A DNA stretch of 64,000 nucleotides from Gaiellasilicea sp963745775 (GTDB taxonomy: Bacteria; Actinomycetota; Thermoleophilia; Gaiellales; Gaiellaceae), in assembly GCA_963745775.1 (NCBI GenBank), contig CAVUYY010000012.1:62001-126000 (forward strand), in the 5' to 3' direction. The notes under the pieces were generated by a model. It was not told the origin of the DNA, searched no databases, and worked only from the letters and a program-made list of their open reading frames with translations. Position numbers and translations under genes: made by a program. Shown in pieces: positions 9,678 through 17,983 of the stretch (its first letter is position 1; each line of letters begins with the position of its first letter).

Positions 9678-10796
9678 ATGGCGACGGCGGAACGAGACCT
9701 CTACGAGCTGCTCGGCGTCGAGCGTGGCGCGAGCGACGCGGAGATCAAGAAGGCGTTCCGCAAGCTCGCGCAGAAGCTCCATCCGGACGTCTCGCAGGAG
9801 CCCGACGCCCAGGCCCGCTTCCGCGAGGTCGCCGAGGCCTACGAGGTGCTCTCGAACGCGGAGACGCGCCGGCTCTACGACCAGTACGGCCACGCCGGCC
9901 TGAAGCGCGGCGGCTACACCCCAGGCAACTTCGACTTCGGCAACCTCGGCGACATCTTCTCGGCCTTCTTCGGCGACGACCTGATGGGTCGCGCCGGCCG
10001 CGCGGGCGCCGGTCGAGGCGGCGATGTCGGGATCGCGGTCGAGCTCGAGCTCGAGGAGGTCTTGACGGGCGTGACGCGGCGGGTCGAGCTCGAGGTGGCT
10101 CTGACCTGCGACCGCTGTGACGGCGACGGTGCCGAGCCGGGCACGACTCCGATCACGTGCGGCACCTGCGCCGGCGCCGGCCGAGTTCAGCAGGTCTCGC
10201 GAAGCGTCCTCGGCGAGTTCGTACGAGCACGAACCTGCCCTACCTGCGACGGCAGCGGGCGCGTCTCGGAGACGCCGTGCCGCGAATGCGCGGGCGCCGG
10301 CCGGACGACGCGCGAGAAGTCGCTCGAGGTGAAGATCCCCGCCGGAATCCACAGCGGGCAGCAGATCCGGATCCGCGGCGAGGGTCACGCCGGAACGCAC
10401 GGCGGCCCGGCCGGCGACCTTTACGTCGAGGCGCGAGTCGCGCGCCACGAGCGGTTCGAGCGGGACGGCGACGACATCCTCGCGAGCATCGACCTGACGG
10501 TCGTCCAGGCCGCCCTCGGCGCGCGGGTGTCGGTGCCGACGCTGGAGGGTGAGGTCGAGCTCGAGTTCGAGCCGGGAACGCAGCCCGGCGAGGTTCGCGT
10601 GCTCAAGGGCAAGGGCATGCCGGCGCTCCAGCGCTACGGACGGGGCGACGTGCGGCTACTGGTCAACGTCGCGGTGCCGCGCCGGCTCACCGCCGAGCAG
10701 CGCGCGCTCCTCGAGCAGTTCGAGCAGCATTCCACCGACGAGACCTACAAGCGCGACGAGGGGTTCTTCGAGAAGCTCAGAAGCGCGCTCCGTTGA
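9678..10796 (+). CDS. dnaJ: Chaperone DnaJ
   Basis: A 372-residue type I Hsp40 that stimulates DnaK ATPase and delivers unfolded substrates. The J domain (residues 1-75) carries the HPD tripeptide in QKLHPDVSQ. A short Gly/Phe-rich linker follows, then four zinc-finger CxxCxGxG-type repeats (CDRCDGDG, CGTCAGAG, CPTCDGSG, CRECAGAG) and the C-terminal substrate-binding domains (KIPAGIHSGQQIRIRGEGHAG). The gene is intact. Its TGA overlaps the TTG start of prmA. In this order (hrcA-dnaJ-prmA) it is the HrcA-linked dnaJ copy; DnaK must be encoded elsewhere. Confidence 0.96.
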   Translation: MATAERDLYELLGVERGASDAEIKKAFRKLAQKLHPDVSQEPDAQARFREVAEAYEVLSNAETRRLYDQYGHAGLKRGGYTPGNFDFGNLGDIFSAFFGDDLMGRAGRAGAGRGGDVGIAVELELEEVLTGVTRRVELEVALTCDRCDGDGAEPGTTPITCGTCAGAGRVQQVSRSVLGEFVRARTCPTCDGSGRVSETPCRECAGAGRTTREKSLEVKIPAGIHSGQQIRIRGEGHAGTHGGPAGDLYVEARVARHERFERDGDDILASIDLTVVQAALGARVSVPTLEGEVELEFEPGTQPGEVRVLKGKGMPALQRYGRGDVRLLVNVAVPRRLTAEQRALLEQFEQHSTDETYKRDEGFFEKLRSALR

Positions 10797-11554
10797 AGCT
10801 GCTCCGGCGGGTTTCCGTCACGGTGCCGCCGGCGCGGGCCGAGCAGGCTCGCGCGGTCATGCTCGAGCTGTTTCCGACGGGCTTCGAGGAGGTCGACCAC
10901 GACGGCAGCCTGGAGCTCGCCGCGTACACGAACTCCGCCGGCGAGGAGCGGATCTGGCAGGCCTTCGGCGGGGCGGCGGGTTCCGACGTCGACACCGGCT
11001 GGGAGGAGCGCTGGCGTCAATTTCACAAGCCGTCGCGCGTGGGGGAGCTGTGGATCGGGCCGCCCTGGGAGCGTCCCGACGCGGACGCGCTGCCGGTCGT
11101 CATCGACCCGGGTCGCGCCTTCGGTACCGGCGGGCACGCGACGACGCGGCTCTGCCTCGAGCTCCTCGCCGACGAGCCACGAGGAAGCGTGCTCGACGTT
11201 GGTTGCGGCTCCGGGATCCTCTCGATCGCCGCTGTCAGGCTCGGCTTCGCGCCGGTTTCGGGGATCGATTTCGACCCGCAGGCTGTCGAGGCGACCGAGC
11301 GCAACGCGCGCGACAACGGCGTCGACGTCGTCGCCCGGCTCGCGGATCTGCGCGACGAGGTGTTGCCCGAGGTCGATCTGGCCCTCGCGAACATCGCCGC
11401 CGAGGCCGTGCTCGCGCTCGGGCCGAAGCTCCGTGCGGCCCGAGCGATCACCTCCGGCTACCTCGTCTCGGACGAACCCGACCTCGAGGGTTACCGCCGC
11501 GAGCGGCGGATCGGCGTCGACGGCTGGGCCGCCGACCTGCACGTGCGTCGGTAA
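10793..11554 (+). CDS. prmA: Ribosomal protein L11 methyltransferase
   Basis: A 253-residue SAM-dependent methyltransferase that trimethylates L11 in the factor-binding region of the large subunit. The catalytic domain has the PrmA blocks IDPGRAFGTGGHATTRLCLE and LDVGCGSGILSIAA (SAM motif I), then the NIAAE motif at LALANIAAEAVLAL, typical of PrmA. The TTG start overlaps the dnaJ stop (TTGA), so translation is coupled; any later start would cut into the N-terminal domain. It sits in the standard dnaJ-prmA order. Confidence 0.93.
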   Translation: MKLLRRVSVTVPPARAEQARAVMLELFPTGFEEVDHDGSLELAAYTNSAGEERIWQAFGGAAGSDVDTGWEERWRQFHKPSRVGELWIGPPWERPDADALPVVIDPGRAFGTGGHATTRLCLELLADEPRGSVLDVGCGSGILSIAAVRLGFAPVSGIDFDPQAVEATERNARDNGVDVVARLADLRDEVLPEVDLALANIAAEAVLALGPKLRAARAITSGYLVSDEPDLEGYRRERRIGVDGWAADLHVRR

Positions 11555-11567
11555 GAATCGCGCTCTG

Positions 11568-11897
11568 ATGACCGCCGATTGCCTCTTCTGCAAGCTCTTC
11601 CGCGAGGGCGACCACGTCGCGACGACCGACGGCTTCGTCGCGATCCGCGACATCAATCCGCAGGCCGACGTCCATCTGCTCGTGCTCCCCGAGCGGCACG
11701 TCGACACGTTTCGCGACGTCGGCGAGTTCACCCCGGACGAGTCGAAGCGAATGCTCGAGTTCGTCGCGGAGGTCGCCCGCGACGCGGGTCTCGAGGACTA
11801 CCGCGTGCTCGTCAACGTCGGCCCGGGCGGCGGCCAGACGATCTTCCACCTGCACTGGCACGTCTTGGGTGGGAAGATCAGCGGGATGCCCGAATGA
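11568..11897 (+). CDS. HIT family nucleotide-binding protein
   Basis: A 109-residue histidine-triad protein of the HinT branch, which hydrolyses AMP-linked substrates such as adenosine phosphoramidates. It has the N-terminal zinc-type CLFCKL pair and the HIT motif HLHWHVLGGK, where the central histidine of HxHxH is catalytic; the motif reads HLHWHV. The ATG start is 13 bases after prmA, and the TGA overlaps the ATG of the next gene, so prmA, this gene and yqeY form one transcription unit. Confidence 0.93.
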   Translation: MTADCLFCKLFREGDHVATTDGFVAIRDINPQADVHLLVLPERHVDTFRDVGEFTPDESKRMLEFVAEVARDAGLEDYRVLVNVGPGGGQTIFHLHWHVLGGKISGMPE

Positions 11898-12337
11898 GCC
11901 TCATCGCCGAGATCGAAGCGCAGCTCAAGGATGCGATGCGCGAGCGCGACGACGCGCGCCGCGACGCGCTGCGGCTGATCCTCTCGAGCCTGCGCGGCGC
12001 GGAGAAGGAGCTGCAGCGAGGGCTCTCGGAGGACGAGGAGCTCCAGGTGCTGCAGCGCGAGCGCAAGAAGCGGGTCGAGGCCGCCGAGGCGTTCCGGAGC
12101 GGCGACCGCGCGGAGCAGGCCGAAAAGGAGGAGGCGGAGCTCGAGGTGCTCGAGGAGTTCATGCCCGAGCCGCTCTCCGAGGAGGAGATCGAGGAGATCG
12201 TGGACGACGTGATCGCCGAGGTCGGCGCCACGAGCATGCGCGACATCGGCCGTGTGATGGCCGACGTGATGCCGCAGATCGCGGGCAGAGCGGACGGCTC
12301 GGCCGTGAGCCAGCTCGTCCGCGAAAAGCTCGCCTAG
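11894..12337 (+). CDS. GatB/YqeY domain protein
   Basis: A 147-residue stand-alone YqeY protein, related to the tRNA-binding tail domain of the amidotransferase subunit GatB. It is almost all helical and charged: MRERDDARRDALRLILSSLR at the start, an acidic middle (AEKEEAELEVLEEFMPEPLSE), and the conserved IGRVMADVMPQIAGRADGS at the end. The start codon overlaps the HIT gene stop (ATGA). It converges on the Clp-like gene with only 2 bases between the stop codons. The cellular role of YqeY is not settled; association with tRNA or aminoacylation is inferred from the family. Confidence 0.9.
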   Translation: MSLIAEIEAQLKDAMRERDDARRDALRLILSSLRGAEKELQRGLSEDEELQVLQRERKKRVEAAEAFRSGDRAEQAEKEEAELEVLEEFMPEPLSEEEIEEIVDDVIAEVGATSMRDIGRVMADVMPQIAGRADGSAVSQLVREKLA

Positions 12338-12339
12338 CT

Positions 12340-15300
12340 CTAGTCCGGCGCGTCGACGAAGAGGTCGAAGTCTCCGGCCAGAACGCGGTCGATCCGGCCG
12401 GTGCGCATCCCCGTCGTGTTGCGGACGAGCGGCGAGGGCTCGTGGCGGTAACGCCGGACGATTCCCGGCTCGGGCCGATCCGGTGGCGGCGCGTTCTTGC
12501 CGTCGCCCGCCGGCGCCACGTCGACGAGCACGGTGACGCGGTCGAACGAACGGTTCTCCTCGTGCGGGAGCTCGAGCACGTGCAGGCCGATCTCTTGCTT
12601 CAGCAGCGTGTAGGCGCCAAGCCCGGAGACGTCGAGGACGACGACGCCGTCGCCGCCGTTTCTGCGAATCCGCATCCCACGGCCGTCGGCCCAGCCGACG
12701 TACATCGTCGCGAGCTCTTGCACGAACCGATCGCAGGCGGCCGCATCCTCGGACTTGCCCGCCCGGACCGTGAGCGTCGCGTCGCTCGCCTCGCGCGCAT
12801 CGAGACCTGCGAGCGCGGCCGTGAGCACGTGCAGGCGCGTCGCGAGCAGGCGGAGCAGCTCGGTCGAATGGGCCTCGCGCGCGGAGGAGAGGCGCGCACC
12901 AAGCCGTTCTGCCGTCGCCGTCGCGGCCCCCAGGCGATCGAGGTACTCGATCAGGCTCAGCACGTTCTGTCGATCCTCGGACTGCCAGAAGGCCGGCTCG
13001 CGCGCCTCCGCCAGCGCGTCCTCCTTGGCGTCGTCCCATGAGCGTACGCGCTCGCCGAGCGAGGCGAGCGCGCTCAGGAGGAAGGTCCCCTCGGCCTCCG
13101 TTCCGTCCGGCTCGAGCGCGACCCGTGCGACCGTGAGACCGCCCGGGTCGACCGGCTCCTCCGCCGCCGTGGCCGACTCCGGCTCGCCCGCATTCGGGTC
13201 GACGAAGGCGACGTCCAGTCCGGTCCCGTCGCGCGCGGTGATGAAGAGGAACTGATCGCCTTCCGGGAACTGCCGCTCGACGATCGCGGTCGCGATCCGT
13301 GTCAGCAGGTACCGCTCGACGGCACGCTTGAGCGGGCGTGCGCCGAGCTCGGCGCTGAAGCCCTGCTCGATCAGGAAGTCGATCGCGGCCTCGTCCCACT
13401 CGACCGCCCACGGGTGCATCCGGAAGCCGCGGCGTTCGAGCACGTCGTTGAGCTCCTTCTCGAGCAGTCCGCGCATGATCTCGCGGCCGAGTGGGCGGAA
13501 GACGACGACGCGGTCGAGGCGGTTCAGGAACTCCGGCCGGAACGACTGCTCGACCGACTTCGTCACCGTCGCGGGGTCGAACTCCCCCGAGCGTCCGGTG
13601 AACCCGACGCCGGGACCGCGTGGGATTGCGGAGCCCAGGTTGGAGGTCAGGATGATCACGCAGTGGCGCAGGTCGACCGTGCGCCCGTTGCGGTCGGTCA
13701 GGCGCCCGTCGTCGAACACCTGCAGGAAGACGTCCCACACGTTCTGGTGTGCCTTCTCGAACTCGTCGAGCAGGAGCACCGTGAACGGCTGCTTGCGCAC
13801 CGAGGAGATCAGCGGAGCGGCAGACTCACCCTCGGCGGAGTCGCCGAGCAGGCGCTCCAGGCTCTCAGGGGTCTGGAACTCGCTCATGTCCAGCCGGACG
13901 AGCCGGTCCGGAGAGCCGAAGAGGAACTCGCTGAAGGCCTTTGCGATCTCGGTCTTGCCCGTGCCGGTAGGCCCGACGAAGAGGAAGACCCCGAGCGGCC
14001 GGGTCGGGTCGGTCAGCCCGGCCTTCACCAGCGCGACTCGGTCGACGAGGCACTCGACCGCCTCCGGCTGGCCGAGCACGCGGCTCTCGAAGAACGCTCG
14101 CACGTCGTCCAGGCTGAGGGGCGAGCGTGGATCGAGCACGTGCAGCGGCAGGCCCGTCGCGGCGCTCAGCGTCGCGATCACGCTCTCGGTCGTCACCTCC
14201 GTCGCGAGCCCGCGCGTGACGCGGTCGAGAACGAGCTCGAGCAGGCGAAGGAGGTTCCCCGGCGCGGCCGTCCCGGGGAGGTAGTGGTTCGCCAGGTCGA
14301 GCGACTCGGCCAGCGTGTGCTCGTCGACGTCGACGCCGTAGTCGCGCGACCAGCCGCGCGCGACCTCGAGTGCGTCCTCGTCCGTCATCGGCGCCAGGCG
14401 GATCACCTCGAAGATCCGCGTCACGCGCGGCCGGCTCTGGGCCAGCAGCTCGTAGGCAGTGGGATCGATCTCGCCGATGACGGCGATGTCGTGGGCCTCG
14501 ATCGCCGGGAGCATCGCGTCGAGGAGCCCGTGCGGGCTGCGTGAGTGCTGACCTGCGTAGAGCGCCTCCTCGAAGCTCGGGAAGAGCCAGACGATCGAGC
14601 GCCGGCTCATCCGCCCGACGATCTCCTGGACGCGTCCCTCGAGCTCGCCGATGTAGATCTGACCGGCATTCACCTCGGACGCGCTCGCCTGGAACGCGAT
14701 CCACGGCTGCTCCAGGCGGCGTAGCGCCTCGACGACCAGGGTCGTCTTGCCGACGCCCTGCTCGCCGACGAGGAGCACGGAGCGTGGGCTGCGCGGCGAG
14801 AGCGCCGCTGCGACCGCGTCGACCGCCGCGACGCGCGAGCCTACGAGCGTGGCCTGGGGGTGGTCGTCGACCTTGACGAGCCGCCCGAGATCGCGGAAGA
14901 AGCCGGTGTCGATCGACTGCTCCCGCCACTGATCGAGGGCGGGCGAGAGGAGGGTCCGCGTCGCCGGGGTGGCAGCCTCGAGCAGCTCGCCTACGAGCGG
15001 CTGCAGGCCGACGTCGAGCGTCGCGAGGTCGGCGGCCTTCAGGCGCTCGCCCTGCGCGACGCGCGCGTCGAGGAACGGCGAGACTGCCTTGGCGAGCGGG
15101 CTGCCGCTCCAGTCCTCCTCGGCCGCCTCGAGCACGGCCAGGATGCGACTTGTTCGGCACGACCGCGAACGCGCGTAGCAGCAGCACGCGCTCGCCCCAG
15201 TCCGCGCGCGCGAACCGCTTCTTCGCCCGGTCGGCCCAATCAGCAGGCGGCGTGCGCCCGGCTGCGATCGCCCCGAGCGTGCCCGCGCGGAGGAACTTCG

Positions 15301-15487
15301 AGGCGTCCCGGGCCGCGACGGAGAACGCATCGTGGTTGACGCGGCCGGGGTTGCACAGCAGCACGACGAGGCGTCCGAACAGCTCGTCGTCTTCGAGCTC
15401 GTCGGCGTCGAGCCAGTCGTGGTTCTCGGCCAACTGCTTCGCCAGGGCCTTGGCCTCGGCCAGGCCGTCCGCTTCGTGCCGTGCCAT
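12340..15487 (-). CDS. Clp/ClpC-like AAA+ unfoldase fused to a GGQ-less release-factor-2-like domain
   Basis: About 1048 residues. The N-terminal ~190 residues (MARHEADGLAEAKALAKQL) are helical and are not the usual Clp N-domain. Ring 1 has Walker A GEQGVGKTT (about 14745-14770), but where ClpC has a Walker B DE the sequence reads WLFPSFEEALYAG, so it looks inactive. Ring 2 is intact: GPTGTGKTE (about 13953-13980), LLLDEFEKA, TSNLGS, FRPEFLNRLDRVVVF, plus a ClpC-type VGF tripeptide (13600-13608) where ClpC docks on ClpP. The last ~240 residues resemble RF2: a coil with PAFWQSEDRQNVLSLIEYL, a PCRF-like block (LTVRAGKSEDAAACDRF, MYVGWADGRGM, YTLLKQEIGLHVLELP), then directly the RF2 tail RRYRHEPSPLVRN and TGMRTGRIDRVLAGDFDLF. 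The GGQ domain and the SPF stop-codon motif are absent. One frameshift lies near 15150. Confidence 0.8.
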
Positions 15488-15494
15488 CCCTCGT

Positions 15495-15500
15495 CTTGTA
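15495..15500 (-). promoter_or_regulatory. Leaderless -10 element of the Clp-RF2 fusion gene (TACAAG)
   Basis: On the minus strand TACAAG ends 7 bases before the ATG at 15487. Together with the phoH -10 it makes the 80-base gap (15488-15567) a compact divergent promoter region. Confidence 0.4.
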
Positions 15501-15554
15501 CTCGAAACGCGTGGCCGTCGCGAGCGTGCGAGCCGTCGACCGCGCCGACCTGCC

Positions 15555-15560
15555 TACACT
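15555..15560 (+). promoter_or_regulatory. Leaderless -10 element of phoH (TACACT)
   Basis: TACACT ends 7 bases before the GTG at 15568. This spacing supports that GTG as the true start rather than the upstream GTG at 15481, whose reading would run into the 5' end of the divergent Clp-like gene. Confidence 0.55.
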
Positions 15561-15567
15561 GAGCCGG

Positions 15568-16527
15568 GTGCAGGAAGTTCTATCCGTCCCGAACGAGGTC
15601 GCAGCGGAGCTCGCCGGCGTCGGTGACGGCGTGCTCGATGCTCTGCGCGGGCGGCTTCATTGCACTCTGCGCCTACGCGGGAACCAGCTCACGATCGAGG
15701 GCGGCGACGAGCAGGTCGCGGCGGCGCGCGCCGTCGTGGACGAGCTCGTCGAGCTGGTCGAGGGCGGCCATGAGATCGGGCCGGACACGGTCGGCGCGGT
15801 CGTAGCGGCTCTCGACCAGACCGAGGACATCCGGCAGGTCTTCGACGACGTCGTCTGGCGCCACCGGGGCAAGAAGATCGCGCCGAAGACGGTCACGCAG
15901 AAGCGCTACGTCGACTCGATCCGCAACGCGACCGTCACCTTCGGGATCGGCCCTGCCGGCACGGGCAAGACGTACCTCGCGATGGCGCTCGCGGTCGCGG
16001 CGCTCTCCGAGCGGCAAGTCGGCCGGATCATCCTCACGCGCCCGGCGGTCGAGGCCGGCGAGCGGCTGGGCTTCCTGCCGGGCGACATGCTGGCCAAGGT
16101 CGATCCGTACCTCCGCCCGCTCTTCGACGCGCTCTACGACATGCTCGACCCCGAGAAGCTGACCGCGTTCATGGAGCGCGGCACGATCGAGGTGGCGCCG
16201 CTCGCCTTCATGCGCGGCCGGACGCTGAACGACTCGTTCATCATCCTCGACGAGGCGCAGAACACGAGCCCCGAGCAGATGCAGATGTTCCTGACGCGGC
16301 TCGGATTCGGCTCGAAGGTCGTGATCACGGGCGACATCACCCAGATCGACCTCCCGCGCGAGCAGGCCTCGGGACTGATCCAGGTGCGCCAGATCCTCGG
16401 CTCGATCGACGGGATCGGCTTCGTCGAGTTCACGCACGAGGACGTCGTCCGGCACAAGCTCGTGCAGCGGATCGTCGAGGCCTACAAGCAGCACGCGGAG
16501 GAGACCGGCCTCGAGCGCACGCGATGA
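15568..16527 (+). CDS. phoH: PhoH-like ATPase
   Basis: A 319-residue cytoplasmic ATPase of the PhoH/YbeZ type, often encoded with ybeY and linked to RNA metabolism. The first ~100 residues form a KH-like part (LRGNQLTIEGGDEQV). The ATPase has FGIGPAGTGKTYLAMALAV (Walker A), RPAVEAGERLGFLPGD, IILDEAQNTSPEQMQMFLTRLG (Walker B), and VITGDITQIDLP. The GTG start is chosen because a TACACT -10 precedes it and the residues from there (VQEVLSVPNEVAAEL) match the normal PhoH beginning. It overlaps ybeY by 4 bases. Confidence 0.93.
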   Translation: MQEVLSVPNEVAAELAGVGDGVLDALRGRLHCTLRLRGNQLTIEGGDEQVAAARAVVDELVELVEGGHEIGPDTVGAVVAALDQTEDIRQVFDDVVWRHRGKKIAPKTVTQKRYVDSIRNATVTFGIGPAGTGKTYLAMALAVAALSERQVGRIILTRPAVEAGERLGFLPGDMLAKVDPYLRPLFDALYDMLDPEKLTAFMERGTIEVAPLAFMRGRTLNDSFIILDEAQNTSPEQMQMFLTRLGFGSKVVITGDITQIDLPREQASGLIQVRQILGSIDGIGFVEFTHEDVVRHKLVQRIVEAYKQHAEETGLERTR

Positions 16528-16901
16528 GTGTCTCGGTCGAGGTCGAGAACCGGAGCGGGGTGGAGGTCGACGAGCCGGGCGCGGTCGAGCTCGCGCGGCG
16601 GGTGCTGGCGGACGAGGGCGTCGAGGCCGGCGAGCTCGGGCTCGCATTCGTCCCGCCGGAGGAGATTCGGCGGCTGAAGAGCGAGCATCTCGGGATCGAC
16701 GAGGCGACCGACGTCCTCTCGTTCCCGCTCGACGGGCGCGGTGCTGTCCTCGAAGGCGTCCCGCGGGCGCTCGGCGACATCGTCATCTGCCCCCAGGTCG
16801 TCGGCGAGAGCTGGCGCGAGCCGCTCGTCCACGGCCTCCTGCACCTGCTCGGTCACGACCACGGCGCGGAGATGGAAGCGCGCGAGGCGGCGCATCGATG
16901 A
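16524..16901 (+). CDS. ybeY: Endoribonuclease YbeY
   Basis: A 125-residue zinc-dependent endoribonuclease needed for 16S rRNA 3' end maturation and late ribosome quality control. The metal-binding motif is present as HGLLHLLGHDHG, preceded by TDVLSFPLDG and GDIVICPQV, all typical YbeY blocks. The ATG overlaps the phoH stop (ATGA), and its own TGA overlaps the next ATG, giving a tight phoH-ybeY-dgkA unit. Length is slightly below the usual 150 residues but all motifs are complete. Confidence 0.95.
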   Translation: MSVSVEVENRSGVEVDEPGAVELARRVLADEGVEAGELGLAFVPPEEIRRLKSEHLGIDEATDVLSFPLDGRGAVLEGVPRALGDIVICPQVVGESWREPLVHGLLHLLGHDHGAEMEAREAAHR

Positions 16902-17620
16902 GTACGCCCAGACGCGCGCCGTCGATCCTCGAGAGCTTCAACTACGCCTTCCAGGGGATCATCCACGTCCTCCGCACCCAGCGGAACATGCGGATCCACT
17001 TCGCGATCGCAGCAATCGTCTTGATCGCGGCCCTCGCGTCGGGCGTGGACAAGCTCGAGCTGATTGCGCTCCTCCTCGCGATCGCGTTCGTCCTGATCGC
17101 GGAGATGATCAACACCGCCGTCGAGGCGGCCGTCGACGTCGCCACGACCTCGTTCGATCCGATGGCCAAGCTCGCGAAGGACATCGCTGCCGGCTCCGTC
17201 CTGATCGCGACGGCCGTCGCCGTGGCCGTCGGCTATCTCGTCTTCTCAGGGCAGGTCGCCGACCGCAGCTCGCGGCTGCTCGACCGGCTCTCGAACGCTC
17301 CGGCCTCGTTGACTCTGGTCGCGCTCGTCCTGACGACGATCCTCGTGATCGGGACGAAAGCGCTGACGGGGCGAGGGACACCGCTTCGCGGCGGTCTGCC
17401 CTCCGGCCACGCCGCCGTCGCGTTCGCGGGCTGGATGGCGGCAACGCTCGTGCTCGACGACAGCCAGCACCGCTTCCTGATCTCGTCGCTGACGTTCATC
17501 ATGGCCCTGCTCGTGGCCCAGACGCGCGTCGAATCCGGTGTTCATTCCTCGACCGAGGTGCTGTACGGCGGCGCTCTCGGGGCGCTCGTGACCCTCGCCG
17601 TCTTCCAGCTGACGCCGTGA
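16898..17620 (+). CDS. Diacylglycerol/undecaprenol kinase (DgkA) - PAP2 phosphatase fusion
   Basis: A 240-residue membrane protein joining two opposite lipid activities. Residues 1-115 are a DgkA-type kinase (FNYAFQGIIHVLRTQRNMRIHF, then AEMINTAVEAAVDVA, the catalytic Glu region) with three membrane segments. Residues 135-240 are a PAP2-type phosphatase with GLPSGHAAVAF and RVESGVHSSTEVLYGG, the second and third motifs of the family. Gram-positive DgkA acts on undecaprenol; the fusion may set the balance of undecaprenol and its phosphate. Starts and stops overlap by 4 bases with both neighbours. Confidence 0.88.
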   Translation: MSTPRRAPSILESFNYAFQGIIHVLRTQRNMRIHFAIAAIVLIAALASGVDKLELIALLLAIAFVLIAEMINTAVEAAVDVATTSFDPMAKLAKDIAAGSVLIATAVAVAVGYLVFSGQVADRSSRLLDRLSNAPASLTLVALVLTTILVIGTKALTGRGTPLRGGLPSGHAAVAFAGWMAATLVLDDSQHRFLISSLTFIMALLVAQTRVESGVHSSTEVLYGGALGALVTLAVFQLTP

Positions 17621-17983
17621 GCGGGCTCGTCGAAAAGGCGGAGGCGGTTGCGGCGAAGGCGTACGCGCCGTACTCGAACTATCTCGTCGGCGCGGTCGTC
17701 CGCACGAGCGACGGGCGTGAGTTCGAGGGCGTGAACGTGGAGAACGCGGCCTATCCGCTCGGGCGTCTGCGCCGAGAAGAGCGCGATCGTCGGGGCAGTC
17801 GCCGCCGGCTATGGGCCGGGCGACCTCGCCGCGATCGGGATCACCGCCTCGCCGTGCGGCGGCTGCCGCCAGTGGCTCGCCGAGTTCCGGATCGGCGAGG
17901 TGAGCTTCAGGCGCGCCGACGGGACGATCGCGTCGTACGCGGCCGCCGATCTGCTCCCGGATACCTGGGAGCTGCCGCGCCGG
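17617..17983 (+). CDS. cdd: Cytidine deaminase (one frameshift, runs in frame into era)
   Basis: A zinc-dependent cytidine/deoxycytidine deaminase of about 120 residues for pyrimidine salvage. It opens with VEKAEAVAAKAYAPYSNYLVGA and NVENAAYPLG; one extra G in a GGG run near 17770 breaks the frame, after which VCAEKSAIVGAV (catalytic CAE) and SPCGGCRQWLAEF (zinc PCxxC) follow. After the break the frame has no stop before the Era start: it reads LLPDTWELPRR and then Era MKSGFV. Either a second indel hides a stop overlapping the Era ATG (a TGA is there in another frame) or the two are fused. Confidence 0.88.

Noticed and set aside
15481..15567. Upstream GTG 15481 as phoH start
   Set aside because: It would overlap the 5' end of the divergent Clp fusion gene and adds 29 residues not typical of PhoH; a -10 element fits GTG 15568.
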